Of a DNA stretch of 64,000 bases, positions 1 to 6,896 are shown one piece after another. Numbering within the stretch: position 1 is the stretch's first letter; each line of letters starts with the position of its first letter. A program made the translations under genes and the position numbers. Below the pieces are notes generated by a model. That model was not told the origin of the DNA and did no database searches. It was given only the letters and a program-made list of their open reading frames with translations. The stretch comes from JAEUPI01 sp046348365 (lineage in GTDB: Bacteria; Pseudomonadota; Gammaproteobacteria; Burkholderiales; Burkholderiaceae_C): the NCBI GenBank assembly GCA_046348365.1, contig JAXMEL010000003.1, positions 434,001 to 498,000 on the forward strand. Reading direction: 5' to 3'.

Positions 1-393
1 CCAGCGCTTGGAGGTGCGCAGCGAGCCGACGAAGGCCTCGCCGCCCGCGGCGACCACCGCCGCCTCGGGGCCGTGGATCAGCAGCAGCAGGAAGATGAAG
101 ATCTCGCCGGCGGCGAACGAGTTGGCCGAGCGCGGGATGCGCACCGGGTAGATGCCGGCCATCATCGCGATCAGGCAGCCCACGGCGACCTGCAGCTCGA
201 CCGCGAGCGGCTGGCCCGCCAGGCGCAGCAGCGAGAAGCCGAGGGCGACGGCCCCCAGCGTGACCATCGCCCACCAATAGGCCGCAGCCTTGCGGTTGTA
301 GTCGGGCATCAGCGCCTGATGCAGGCGCCGTGTCAACGACGGGTCCGAGTTCGGCGCAGGCGAGTGCGCGGTGGGCGGCGCGGGCGTGTGCAT
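1..393 (-). CDS. N-terminal membrane part of a signalling-type protein, cut by the left edge
   Basis: The minus strand is open from the window edge up to an ATG at 393, giving 131 codons without a stop. The translation starts MHTPAPPTAHSP, then a short cytoplasmic stretch, and then at least two hydrophobic segments (around AYWWAMVTLGAVALGFSLL and LQVAVGCLIAMMAGIYPV), followed by VRIPRSANSFAAGEIFIFL. This layout (soluble start, several transmembrane helices, a conserved RIPR...GEIFIFLLLL stretch) resembles the membrane sensor part that precedes GGDEF, EAL or HD-GYP output domains in Burkholderiales proteins; that comparison is from memory and the output domain lies outside the window, so the function is not assigned. 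It is preceded by the S8 protease gene on the same strand with a 56-base gap. Confidence 0.6.
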   Translation of the reverse strand, partial: MHTPAPPTAHSPAPNSDPSLTRRLHQALMPDYNRKAAAYWWAMVTLGAVALGFSLLRLAGQPLAVELQVAVGCLIAMMAGIYPVRIPRSANSFAAGEIFIFLLLLIHGPEAAVVAAGGEAFVGSLRTSKRW

Positions 394-449
394 GGCGGTG
401 TTGTCGTGGCCGTCTCACACGCGCCGGCGCTGCTGCCGACGCTTGCCGA

Positions 450-2705
450 TCACTCCCCGGAGGTCATGCTCTCGCTCAGCACCAGCCCTTCGCTGAGCAC
501 CAGGCCCTCGCTGAGCACCAGGCCTTCGCTGAGGACGAGCCCTTCGCTGAGGACCAACCCTTCGCTGAGCACCAGGCCTTCACTGAGAACCAGCCCTTCG
601 CTGAGCACCAGGCCCGAACCGAGCACGGTGCCGCTGCCGCTGACCAGCCAGCCCGAGAGCGTGCTCGTCGGGATGAACACGCCGGTCTTGCCGGCCAGCG
701 AACTCGCGCCTGCCAGCGTATCGGCTCGCAGCACGCCGGCGGTGAGCAGGGTCTGATTGCTCGGGGTGCTGTCGGTGAAGGATTTCACGAACGTGTTGGC
801 GGCGATGCCGGTGCCCGACCAGTAGACCGGCACGCGCTTCTTCAACACGCTGCCGCTCCAGGTGAGCGTGGGGTCCCACACCGGCTGGTACTTGGTGAAC
901 AGCGTGCTGCCGCTGACGATGCGCGTGCCGCCGATCGTGACCACGCGCGACCAGTTGAACGAGGCGTCGCCGATCTTGGACGTCGTGGTCGGGAAGGTGG
1001 CGCCGCTGGCGAGCATGGAGGTGCCGGCGGCGATGCCGTTGCTCTGCACCAGCGTGGCCAGATCGGTGCGGATCGTCTTGGCGAGCGTGATCGCGCCGTC
1101 GATGTTGACCATGCCGGCACCCTGCTGCAGCAGGTTGGCGCCGGCAATCGGCTGCGCCGTGTACTGCAGGATCGCCTTGACCAGCGGCGGCGTCAGCCCG
1201 GGGTTGGCCTGCAGCATCAGCGCCACCGCGCCGGAGACCACGGGCGCGGCGATCGAGGTGCCGCTCATCCACATGTGCGTCTCGAACAGCGGCTGCGGCA
1301 CGTTGAGCGGCGACACGAGCGAGCCGTAGAACAAGTTGGGCAGCAGGCTCCAGGTCGACGACGAATTCGACGTCGCGGCCGCGCCGAGGATCTTGTTGCC
1401 GGGCGCCACCAGGTCGGGCTTGATCAGGTTGTCGACGCGCTTGACGCCCTTGGCATCGACGAACGCGCCGCGGGTCGGGCCGCGCGAGCTGAAGAAGTTG
1501 ACCGAGTCGTCGCTGCGCGCGACGGTGTCCTTGTAGTTCACCGCGCCCACGGTGATCACCGACGGGTCGATGCCGGGTGCGCCGATGCGGCCGTAGACCT
1601 CCTTGCCGAGCAGCGTCTGGCCGAAGTTGCCGGCCGCCACCACCACCGTGATGCCGGCAGCCGCGGCGCTGCGCACGGCCACGCACAGCGGGTCGGTCTG
1701 CCACGATTCGGTGGAGTCCGCCGCCAGGCTCAGGTTCATCACGCGGATGTTGTATTCCTTGGCGTGGTAGATGACCCACTGGATGCCTTCGAGCGCGTCG
1801 GCCACGGTGCCGATGCCCAGGTCGCTGAGCACCTTCACGTCGTAGAGGTTCGCGTTGGGTGCCACGCCGGTGGCGTCGGGCGTGGTCGTGGCGTAGAACT
1901 TGGCGAGGCCCGCGGCCACCGAGGCCACGTGCGTGCCGTGGCCGTAGCCGTCCTGCATGGTCGAGGTGCCGTTCTCGATCGCCGCCTCGTAGGTCGTCTG
2001 CGCGGTGCTGCCGGGCGTGAGCGACGTCGAGCCCGCGCCGGTCCAGCTGGCCTGGGTTGCCTTCTGCACGTCGACGTGACGCTTGATGCGGTAGCCGGCA
2101 TTCGCGTCGGCGAAGGCCCAGTGCTCGCGCATGATGCCGGAGTCGAGGATCGCGATGCCCACGCCGGTGCCGTCGAGGCCGGTGTAGCTGGTCTTGGTGC
2201 TGTTGCTGCGGGCCTTGCCGGTCAGCGCGCCGGAGATCTCCTCCAGCGTGCTCTTGGTGAGCACGGTGTCGCGGTTCGGCGAGATGCTCACCACATCGCT
2301 GCGCTTGGCGAGCTGCTTCACGTGGCGCGCCTTCACCTGCGCCGTCATCGCGTGCACGGCGCCGTGCACGGCGATCACCGTGCCGCCCAGGTTCTCGACC
2401 GCGGTGCGCAGGTTGCGCATCTCGGGGTCGTTGTCGTCGCTGACGATCACGACCTCGACCATCTTGATCGCGCCGCCCTTGCGCGCCCACTTCTTCTTCG
2501 GCACCGTGGTCTCGTCGAGTTCGGCGCTCAAGTCGGATGCGACCTTGTTGGCGCGGTCGAACGCACCGGCCGGCACACGCGCATGCGCGACCGCCGGCGC
2601 CAGGCCCGACAGCACCACCGCCACGGCCGTGACGGCCGCGACGAGGCGCCGCGCCAGCCGGCGACGCTCGATCAGGACGATGAAAGGTGTGAGCAGCGTA
2701 TTCAT
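450..2705 (-). CDS. Secreted subtilisin-like serine peptidase (S8 family) with C-terminal GLVLSE hexapeptide repeats
   Basis: A 751-residue precursor. The start at 2705 (MNTLLTPF) is chosen because GGAGGG lies five bases upstream; an upstream in-frame ATG has no such site. A hydrophobic signal segment (LVAAVTAVAVVLSGLAPAVA) ends in AHA, so export by Sec is expected. The subtilase triad is visible: Asp in AILDSG, His in GYGHGTHVAS and Ser in MSGTSIAAP. An inhibitor-I9-like propeptide probably precedes the Asp (residues about 55-130). After the catalytic domain there is about 150 residues of unknown fold ending in eight GLVLSE hexapeptides and SMTSGE. The gene stands alone, downstream of ridA on the same strand. 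Substrate and site of action after export are unknown; a surface-attached or released degradative protease is the simplest reading. Confidence 0.9.
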   Translation of the reverse strand: MNTLLTPFIVLIERRRLARRLVAAVTAVAVVLSGLAPAVAHARVPAGAFDRANKVASDLSAELDETTVPKKKWARKGGAIKMVEVVIVSDDNDPEMRNLRTAVENLGGTVIAVHGAVHAMTAQVKARHVKQLAKRSDVVSISPNRDTVLTKSTLEEISGALTGKARSNSTKTSYTGLDGTGVGIAILDSGIMREHWAFADANAGYRIKRHVDVQKATQASWTGAGSTSLTPGSTAQTTYEAAIENGTSTMQDGYGHGTHVASVAAGLAKFYATTTPDATGVAPNANLYDVKVLSDLGIGTVADALEGIQWVIYHAKEYNIRVMNLSLAADSTESWQTDPLCVAVRSAAAAGITVVVAAGNFGQTLLGKEVYGRIGAPGIDPSVITVGAVNYKDTVARSDDSVNFFSSRGPTRGAFVDAKGVKRVDNLIKPDLVAPGNKILGAAATSNSSSTWSLLPNLFYGSLVSPLNVPQPLFETHMWMSGTSIAAPVVSGAVALMLQANPGLTPPLVKAILQYTAQPIAGANLLQQGAGMVNIDGAITLAKTIRTDLATLVQSNGIAAGTSMLASGATFPTTTSKIGDASFNWSRVVTIGGTRIVSGSTLFTKYQPVWDPTLTWSGSVLKKRVPVYWSGTGIAANTFVKSFTDSTPSNQTLLTAGVLRADTLAGASSLAGKTGVFIPTSTLSGWLVSGSGTVLGSGLVLSEGLVLSEGLVLSEGLVLSEGLVLSEGLVLSEGLVLSEGLVLSESMTSGE
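471..614 (-). repeat. 18-bp tandem repeat, eight units, coding GLVLSE x8
   Basis: Eight head-to-tail 18-bp units, on the plus strand of the form accagsccttcgctgags, encode eight copies of the hexapeptide GLVLSE near the C-terminus of the S8 peptidase. Units differ at only a few positions, mostly synonymous. The unit length is a multiple of three, so gain or loss of units keeps the reading frame. Regular six-residue repeats with alternating hydrophobic residues are typical of beta-helix or beta-roll folds; that is inference. Confidence 0.95.
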
Positions 2706-2856
2706 GGACTCCCTCCGGTGCCGCGACACCCCGAGGTGTGCAACGACGGGCGGAATCTTTTCAGTTTGTGTACGGGCGCGCGCAGATGTATCAGCCGCGC
2801 TGCGATGGAGTTCACACGCATATGTCGCGGCCTTGCGAAGTCGCTCGTGACACGCG

Positions 2857-2886
2857 GCACGGATCCCCCCGAACAGGGGGTCGTGC
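2857..2886 (-). terminator. Stem-loop between ridA and the S8 peptidase gene, possible terminator
   Basis: GCACG...CCCCC and GGGGG...CGTGC can pair around a short GAACA-type loop, with a small bulge. It lies about 90 bases after the ridA stop and before the peptidase start, both on the minus strand. No T-run follows, so intrinsic termination is only a possibility. Confidence 0.35.
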
Positions 2887-2974
2887 CCGTGAACGATGTC
2901 ACGCCGCGCGCAGCACCCGCCGCCGCATGCGCGCGGTCGCGCGTGTCACACGGCTTGCAACATCCGGCAAGGAT

Positions 2975-3361
2975 TCAGCGCACCACCGCGACGGCTTCGA
3001 TCTCCACCAGGAAGCCGGCGGCGAACGGCGGCACCGGCACGACGGAGCGCGCCGGCCGATGCGCGCCGAAGCATTCGGCCACCGCGGCATTGACCGTGCT
3101 CCAGCCGTCGGCCTCCGCGAGGAAGACGGTGAGCTTGACCACGCGATCGAGCGACGAGTCGCCCGCGCGCAGCACCGACTCCAGGTTGCTCAGGCACAGC
3201 CGTGTCTGCGTGGCGAGATCGGCCTGCAGCGCCAGCGTGCCGTCGCGCTGCATGGGCACCTGGCCCGACACGAACAGCAACTTGCCGGCGCGCACGCCGG
3301 GGCTGTAATGGCCGCGCGGCGCGGGCAGGTCGGCGGGCTGGATCGGCGTGGGCAGGCTCAT
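2975..3361 (-). CDS. RidA/YjgF/YER057c family enamine-imine deaminase
   Basis: A 128-residue protein of normal RidA length. RidA proteins hydrolyse reactive enamine/imine intermediates released by PLP enzymes or by amine oxidation, releasing ammonia. Family marks seen here: the YSPGVRAG start of the fold, LLFVSGQVP, the NLESVL helix, the VVKLTVFL strand and the conserved arginine in RPARSVVPVP followed by an acidic EIEAVAVV end. The longer reading frame begins 12 codons upstream, but MSLPTPIQ at 3361 gives the family length. The gene faces away from the opine-type dehydrogenase gene at 3465, and the 103 bases between them must carry both promoters. RidA next to an amino-acid or opine dehydrogenase makes sense, since such enzymes pass through imines; this functional link is inference. 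Confidence 0.88.
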   Translation of the reverse strand: MSLPTPIQPADLPAPRGHYSPGVRAGKLLFVSGQVPMQRDGTLALQADLATQTRLCLSNLESVLRAGDSSLDRVVKLTVFLAEADGWSTVNAAVAECFGAHRPARSVVPVPPFAAGFLVEIEAVAVVR

Positions 3362-3464
3362 GAACGTGCATTGTCCAAGGCCCGGTGCGAAGCGCAAGAC
3401 GGGTTGCCCGCGAGGCAGGCCGGCCCGGCCGGGCTAGCATGCGGAGACCCAGGAAAGGCGAGCG

Positions 3465-4547
3465 ATGAAGATTGCAGTGCTCGGCGGCGGCCATGGCGCC
3501 TACGCCGCGGCGGCCGACCTCGCCGAGGCCGGCCACGAGGTGCGCCTGTGGCGCCGCGACGCGGCGGCGATGCAGCCGCTGCTCGACGCCGGCAGCATCG
3601 TCTTGAAAGACGCAAGCGGCGCGCGCGAGGTGCGGCTCGAGCTGGCCACGCCCGACATCGGCCGCGCGCTCGACGGGGCTCGGCTGGTCGTGATCCCGTC
3701 GCCGGCCATTGCGCAGACCGACATCGCGCGCGCGATGGCGCCGCAGCTGCGCGACGGCCAGGTGGTGTTCCTGCCGCCGGGCACCTTCGGCGCGTTCGCG
3801 ATGGCCGAGATCGTGCGCGGCGCAGGCTCGCGCGCGAAAGTGCTGTGGGCCGAGACTGGCACGCTGCCGTACCTGGCGCGCAAGCACGGCGTGCGCGAGG
3901 TGAACGTGACCGTGCGCGCGATCCATCTGCCCACCGGCGTCTACCCGGCGGTGCGCGGCGCCGAGGCGATCGACGTGATCCGCGAGGCCTATCCGGCGGT
4001 GCACGCCTGCGGCGATGCCCTCTCGGGCGCGTTGATGAACGCCGGGCCGATCATCCATCCGCCGCTCATCGTGATGAACGCGGCGCCGCTGCAGCAATTC
4101 GAGCGCTGGGACATCCACAGCGAAGGCACCACGCCGGCCGTGCGCGCGGTGACCGACCGGCTCGATGCCGAGCGCATCGCCGTGCGCGAGGCGCTCGGCT
4201 ACGGCGCGCCGCACTATCCGCTGGCCGACCACTACACGAGCGACCGCTGGATGTACGGCGACGCGCACCGCCAGCTGCAGAAGAGCGGCGACTGGCGCGA
4301 GCACATCGAGCTGCACACGCACCGCTACATGACCGAGGACACCGAGCTCGGCCTCGCCTTCCTGGCCTCGGTGGCGCGCTGGGCCGGCGTCGATGCGCCG
4401 CTGGCGCATGGCCTGCTCGCCGTGGCCGGCGGCGTGCTGGGGCGCGACCTGCGCCACGGCGCGCGCACGCTGGAATCGCTCGGCCTCGCGGGCCTCACCA
4501 AGGGCGAGCTGCAGCAGATCCTGCACGATGGGCACGATGGCCGCTGA
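3465..4547 (+). CDS. NAD/NADP octopine/nopaline dehydrogenase family protein
   Basis: A 360-residue protein. The N-terminus is a Rossmann dinucleotide fold (MKIAVLGGGHGAYAAAADL; GxGxxG variant GGGHGA). The C-terminal half from about residue 180 matches the all-helical octopine dehydrogenase domain, with NAGPIIHPP as its characteristic signature and the helical GLAFLASVARWAGVDAPL stretch. Enzymes of this family reduce the imine formed by an amino acid and a 2-oxo acid, or run the reverse oxidation. AGGAAAGG sits 8-14 bases before the ATG. The stop codon overlaps the start of the following 3-hydroxyacyl-CoA dehydrogenase gene, so the two are translationally coupled. Substrate cannot be told from sequence. 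Confidence 0.85.
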   Translation: MKIAVLGGGHGAYAAAADLAEAGHEVRLWRRDAAAMQPLLDAGSIVLKDASGAREVRLELATPDIGRALDGARLVVIPSPAIAQTDIARAMAPQLRDGQVVFLPPGTFGAFAMAEIVRGAGSRAKVLWAETGTLPYLARKHGVREVNVTVRAIHLPTGVYPAVRGAEAIDVIREAYPAVHACGDALSGALMNAGPIIHPPLIVMNAAPLQQFERWDIHSEGTTPAVRAVTDRLDAERIAVREALGYGAPHYPLADHYTSDRWMYGDAHRQLQKSGDWREHIELHTHRYMTEDTELGLAFLASVARWAGVDAPLAHGLLAVAGGVLGRDLRHGARTLESLGLAGLTKGELQQILHDGHDGR

Positions 4548-5538
4548 CGCGTTGCCGCGCCTGGCCGCCGTGGGCGCCGGCCGCATGGGCCGCGGCATCG
4601 CGGTGGCCTGCGCCTATGCCGGCCATCGCATCGCGCTGGTCGATCTGCGCGAGCGCGACGCCGAGGCCTGGCAGCGGTTGCAGCGCGAGGCGATCGACGA
4701 GATCCGCGCCCATGCGTCGGGCCTCGCACGTCTGGGCGTGCTGAGCGAAACACAGGTGGAATCGCTGTGTGCGCGCGTGGTGCCGGTCGCTGCCGCTGAT
4801 GCGCCGGCCGCGCTGGCGGCGGCCGAGCTGGTGTTCGAGGGCGTGGCCGAGACGCTCGAGGCCAAGCGCGAGGCCTTCGCGCGCATCGGCCGCGCCTGCT
4901 GCGACGACGCGATCCTGACCTCGACCACCAGCTCGATCCTGGTGACGCAGCTCGCGCCGCTGGTGCCGCGGCCCGGGCGCTTCCTGAACATGCACTGGCT
5001 GAACCCGGCCTACGTGATTCCGGTGGTCGAGCTGAGCACGCACGCGCTCACCGATGCCGCGGTGGTCGCGCGCACCAGGGCGTGGATGGAGGCGATCGGC
5101 AAGCTGCCGGTGGTGTGCGGCCCGGCGCCGGGCTACATCGTGCCGCGGCTGCAGGCGCTGGTGATGAACGAGGCCGCGCGCATGGTGCAAGAGGGCGTGG
5201 CCAGCGCCGAGGAGATCGACAAGGCCACGCGCTTCGGCATGGGGCTGCGCTTCGCCGCGCTGGGCGTGGTGGAGTTCATCGACTTCGGCGGCGTCGACAT
5301 CCTGCACCATGCGAGCCGCGAGATGAGCGCGTCGATCGACGGCGCGCGCTATGCGGCGCCTGAGATCGTCGGCCGCATGATGGCGCAGGGCCGGCTCGGG
5401 CTGAAGACGGCCTCGGGCTTCTACGACTACGCCGGCCGCGACCTCGCCGCCTACCGCGACGATGCGCTCGCGCGCGTGCTCGGCCAGCTGCGCCAGGCCG
5501 GCCTGTGGCGGCCGCCGGCCGAGCGCACGCTCGATTGA
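4528..5538 (+). CDS. 3-hydroxyacyl-CoA dehydrogenase family protein
   Basis: A 336-residue NAD-dependent dehydrogenase. Seen: the Rossmann motif VGAGRMGRGIAVACAYAGH with the acidic LVDLRE end of strand 2, the catalytic histidine region MHWLNPAYVIPVVEL, and the C-terminal helical domain (GPAPGYIVPRLQALVMNEA, FGMGLRFAALGVVEF) ending in GLKTASGFYDY, the family's usual close. Start is either 4528 (MGTMAAD) or 4537; both overlap the stop of the upstream opine-type dehydrogenase. Members oxidise 3-hydroxyacyl-CoA or related 3-hydroxy acids such as L-carnitine; the pairing with an opine-type dehydrogenase rather than with beta-oxidation genes suggests a small-molecule catabolic role, which is inference. 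Confidence 0.88.
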   Translation: MGTMAADALPRLAAVGAGRMGRGIAVACAYAGHRIALVDLRERDAEAWQRLQREAIDEIRAHASGLARLGVLSETQVESLCARVVPVAAADAPAALAAAELVFEGVAETLEAKREAFARIGRACCDDAILTSTTSSILVTQLAPLVPRPGRFLNMHWLNPAYVIPVVELSTHALTDAAVVARTRAWMEAIGKLPVVCGPAPGYIVPRLQALVMNEAARMVQEGVASAEEIDKATRFGMGLRFAALGVVEFIDFGGVDILHHASREMSASIDGARYAAPEIVGRMMAQGRLGLKTASGFYDYAGRDLAAYRDDALARVLGQLRQAGLWRPPAERTLD

Positions 5539-5590
5539 CGCGCCCGCGCGGCCGATAGACTGTGCGGCCGCGTTCGAGGGAATCGCCGTC

Positions 5591-6445
5591 GTGTCCGACC
5601 GCCTGGCCGTGCTGCCGCAATACCTGCTGCCCAAGCAGCTGCTCACCGCGCTGATGGGCCGCGCCGCGTCGGCGCGCGGCGGCGCTGCCACGACGGCGGT
5701 GATCCGCTGGTTCGTGCAGCGCTACGGCGTCGACATGGCCGAGGCCGCCGACCCCGACATCACGCACTACGCCAGCTTCAACGACTTCTTCACCCGCGCG
5801 CTCGCGCCCGGCGCGCGCGCGCTCGCCAAGGCCGACCTGATCTGCCCGGTCGACGGCGCGATCAGCCAGTTCGGCGCGATCGACCACGATCGCATCGTGC
5901 AGGCGAAGAACCATGTGTACTCGACGCGGGCCTTCGTCGGCGGCGATGCCGAGCTGGCCGCGCGCTTCGAGAACGGCCACTTCGCCACGCTGTACCTGAG
6001 CCCGCGCGACTACCACCGCATCCACATGCCCTGCGATGCGCGGCTGCTGCGCATGATCCACGTGCCGGGCGACCTGTTCTCGGTGAACCCGCTCACCGCG
6101 CGCGCGGTGCCGGGCCTGTTCGCGCGCAACGAGCGCGTGATCTGCGAGTTCGAGGCCGCGCGCGGCCGCTTCGTGCTGGGCCTTGTGGGCGCCACCATCG
6201 TCGGCAGCATGGCCACCGTGTGGCACGGCGTGGTGAATCCGCCGCGGCCCGGCATGCCGCGCCAGTGGCGCTACGACGCCGAGCCCGTGGTGCTTCGGCA
6301 GGGCGCCGAGATGGGCCGCTTCCTGCTCGGCTCGACGGTGGTGATGCTGTTCCCGCCCGGGCCGCTGATCTTCAATACCGAGTGGATGCCCGGCGGCGCG
6401 GTGCGCATGGGCCAGGCCATGGGCTACTGGCATGAACACCGCTGA
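5591..6445 (+). CDS. psd: Phosphatidylserine decarboxylase
   Basis: A 284-residue proenzyme that converts phosphatidylserine to phosphatidylethanolamine in the inner membrane. The chosen start is a GTG (VSDRLAVLPQYLLPKQLL) preceded by GAGGGA; the open frame extends 43 codons further back into the end of the previous gene without family similarity. Hallmarks: ASFNDFFTRALAPGAR near the start, CPVDGAISQFG, the SPRDYHRIHMP motif with catalytic histidine, and the LGST self-cleavage site (LLGSTVVMLF) that splits the protein and creates the pyruvoyl group from serine. It follows the dehydrogenase gene by about 50 bases and ends facing the formate dehydrogenase operon. Confidence 0.95.
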   Translation: MSDRLAVLPQYLLPKQLLTALMGRAASARGGAATTAVIRWFVQRYGVDMAEAADPDITHYASFNDFFTRALAPGARALAKADLICPVDGAISQFGAIDHDRIVQAKNHVYSTRAFVGGDAELAARFENGHFATLYLSPRDYHRIHMPCDARLLRMIHVPGDLFSVNPLTARAVPGLFARNERVICEFEAARGRFVLGLVGATIVGSMATVWHGVVNPPRPGMPRQWRYDAEPVVLRQGAEMGRFLLGSTVVMLFPPGPLIFNTEWMPGGAVRMGQAMGYWHEHR

Positions 6446-6896
6446 ACCTGCCGTTCATACCGTTTCGCGTTCGATCGCATAGGAAGTTCCTGCAGGAGTT
6501 TGCGCGGCGCGACAGGGGGTACCCACCCGGGGCTCATGATGGATCGGTTCGAATGCCCTTCGTCGCGGGGCTCGGTGGTGCTCGCTGCGCCGCGGTCGTG
6601 GGCTGTGGGGTCCGGGAGCGAATCTGCGGCGGCGAGCAGCGGAGCAGCGAGGGGGAAGTCTGGCGCGTCAGCGCCGGACCGGCGAGCGCGGGCTTTATGC
6701 GGCGCCGCGTTCAGCGGCGCTCAGCGAAGTTCGCGCTCGCCGCCCCTTGCTGCGAGCAGCACAGCGGACCCCGGCCCGCGGGCCGGGGCGCCGCAGTCTG
6801 AGCGCACGGGCCCCACGGCCCGCGGCCGCGGCGCAGCGCGCGCAAACCCCGCGTATCACACAGCCTCACGCTCGACTCTGCCATCGCCCATCGGGA
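6446..6896. other. 451-base convergent intergenic region
   Basis: This lies between the ends of psd (plus) and the formate dehydrogenase alpha gene (minus). I see no credible gene. It is very GC-rich and contains a run of short self-complementary GC elements, the strongest being the 20-base palindrome at 6769-6788. Short open frames here (6500-6967, 6553-6801) have no start signals or recognisable protein features. Confidence 0.6.
6769..6788. terminator. Perfect 20-base GC palindrome between convergent genes, possible bidirectional terminator
   Basis: ccccggcccgcgggccgggg reads the same on both strands. RNA from either direction could fold here. No T-run follows on either strand, so a true intrinsic terminator is not shown. 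Confidence 0.35.

Noticed and set aside
471..614. CRISPR-like array
   Set aside because: Units are contiguous 18-bp coding repeats without spacers and lie within a protease gene.
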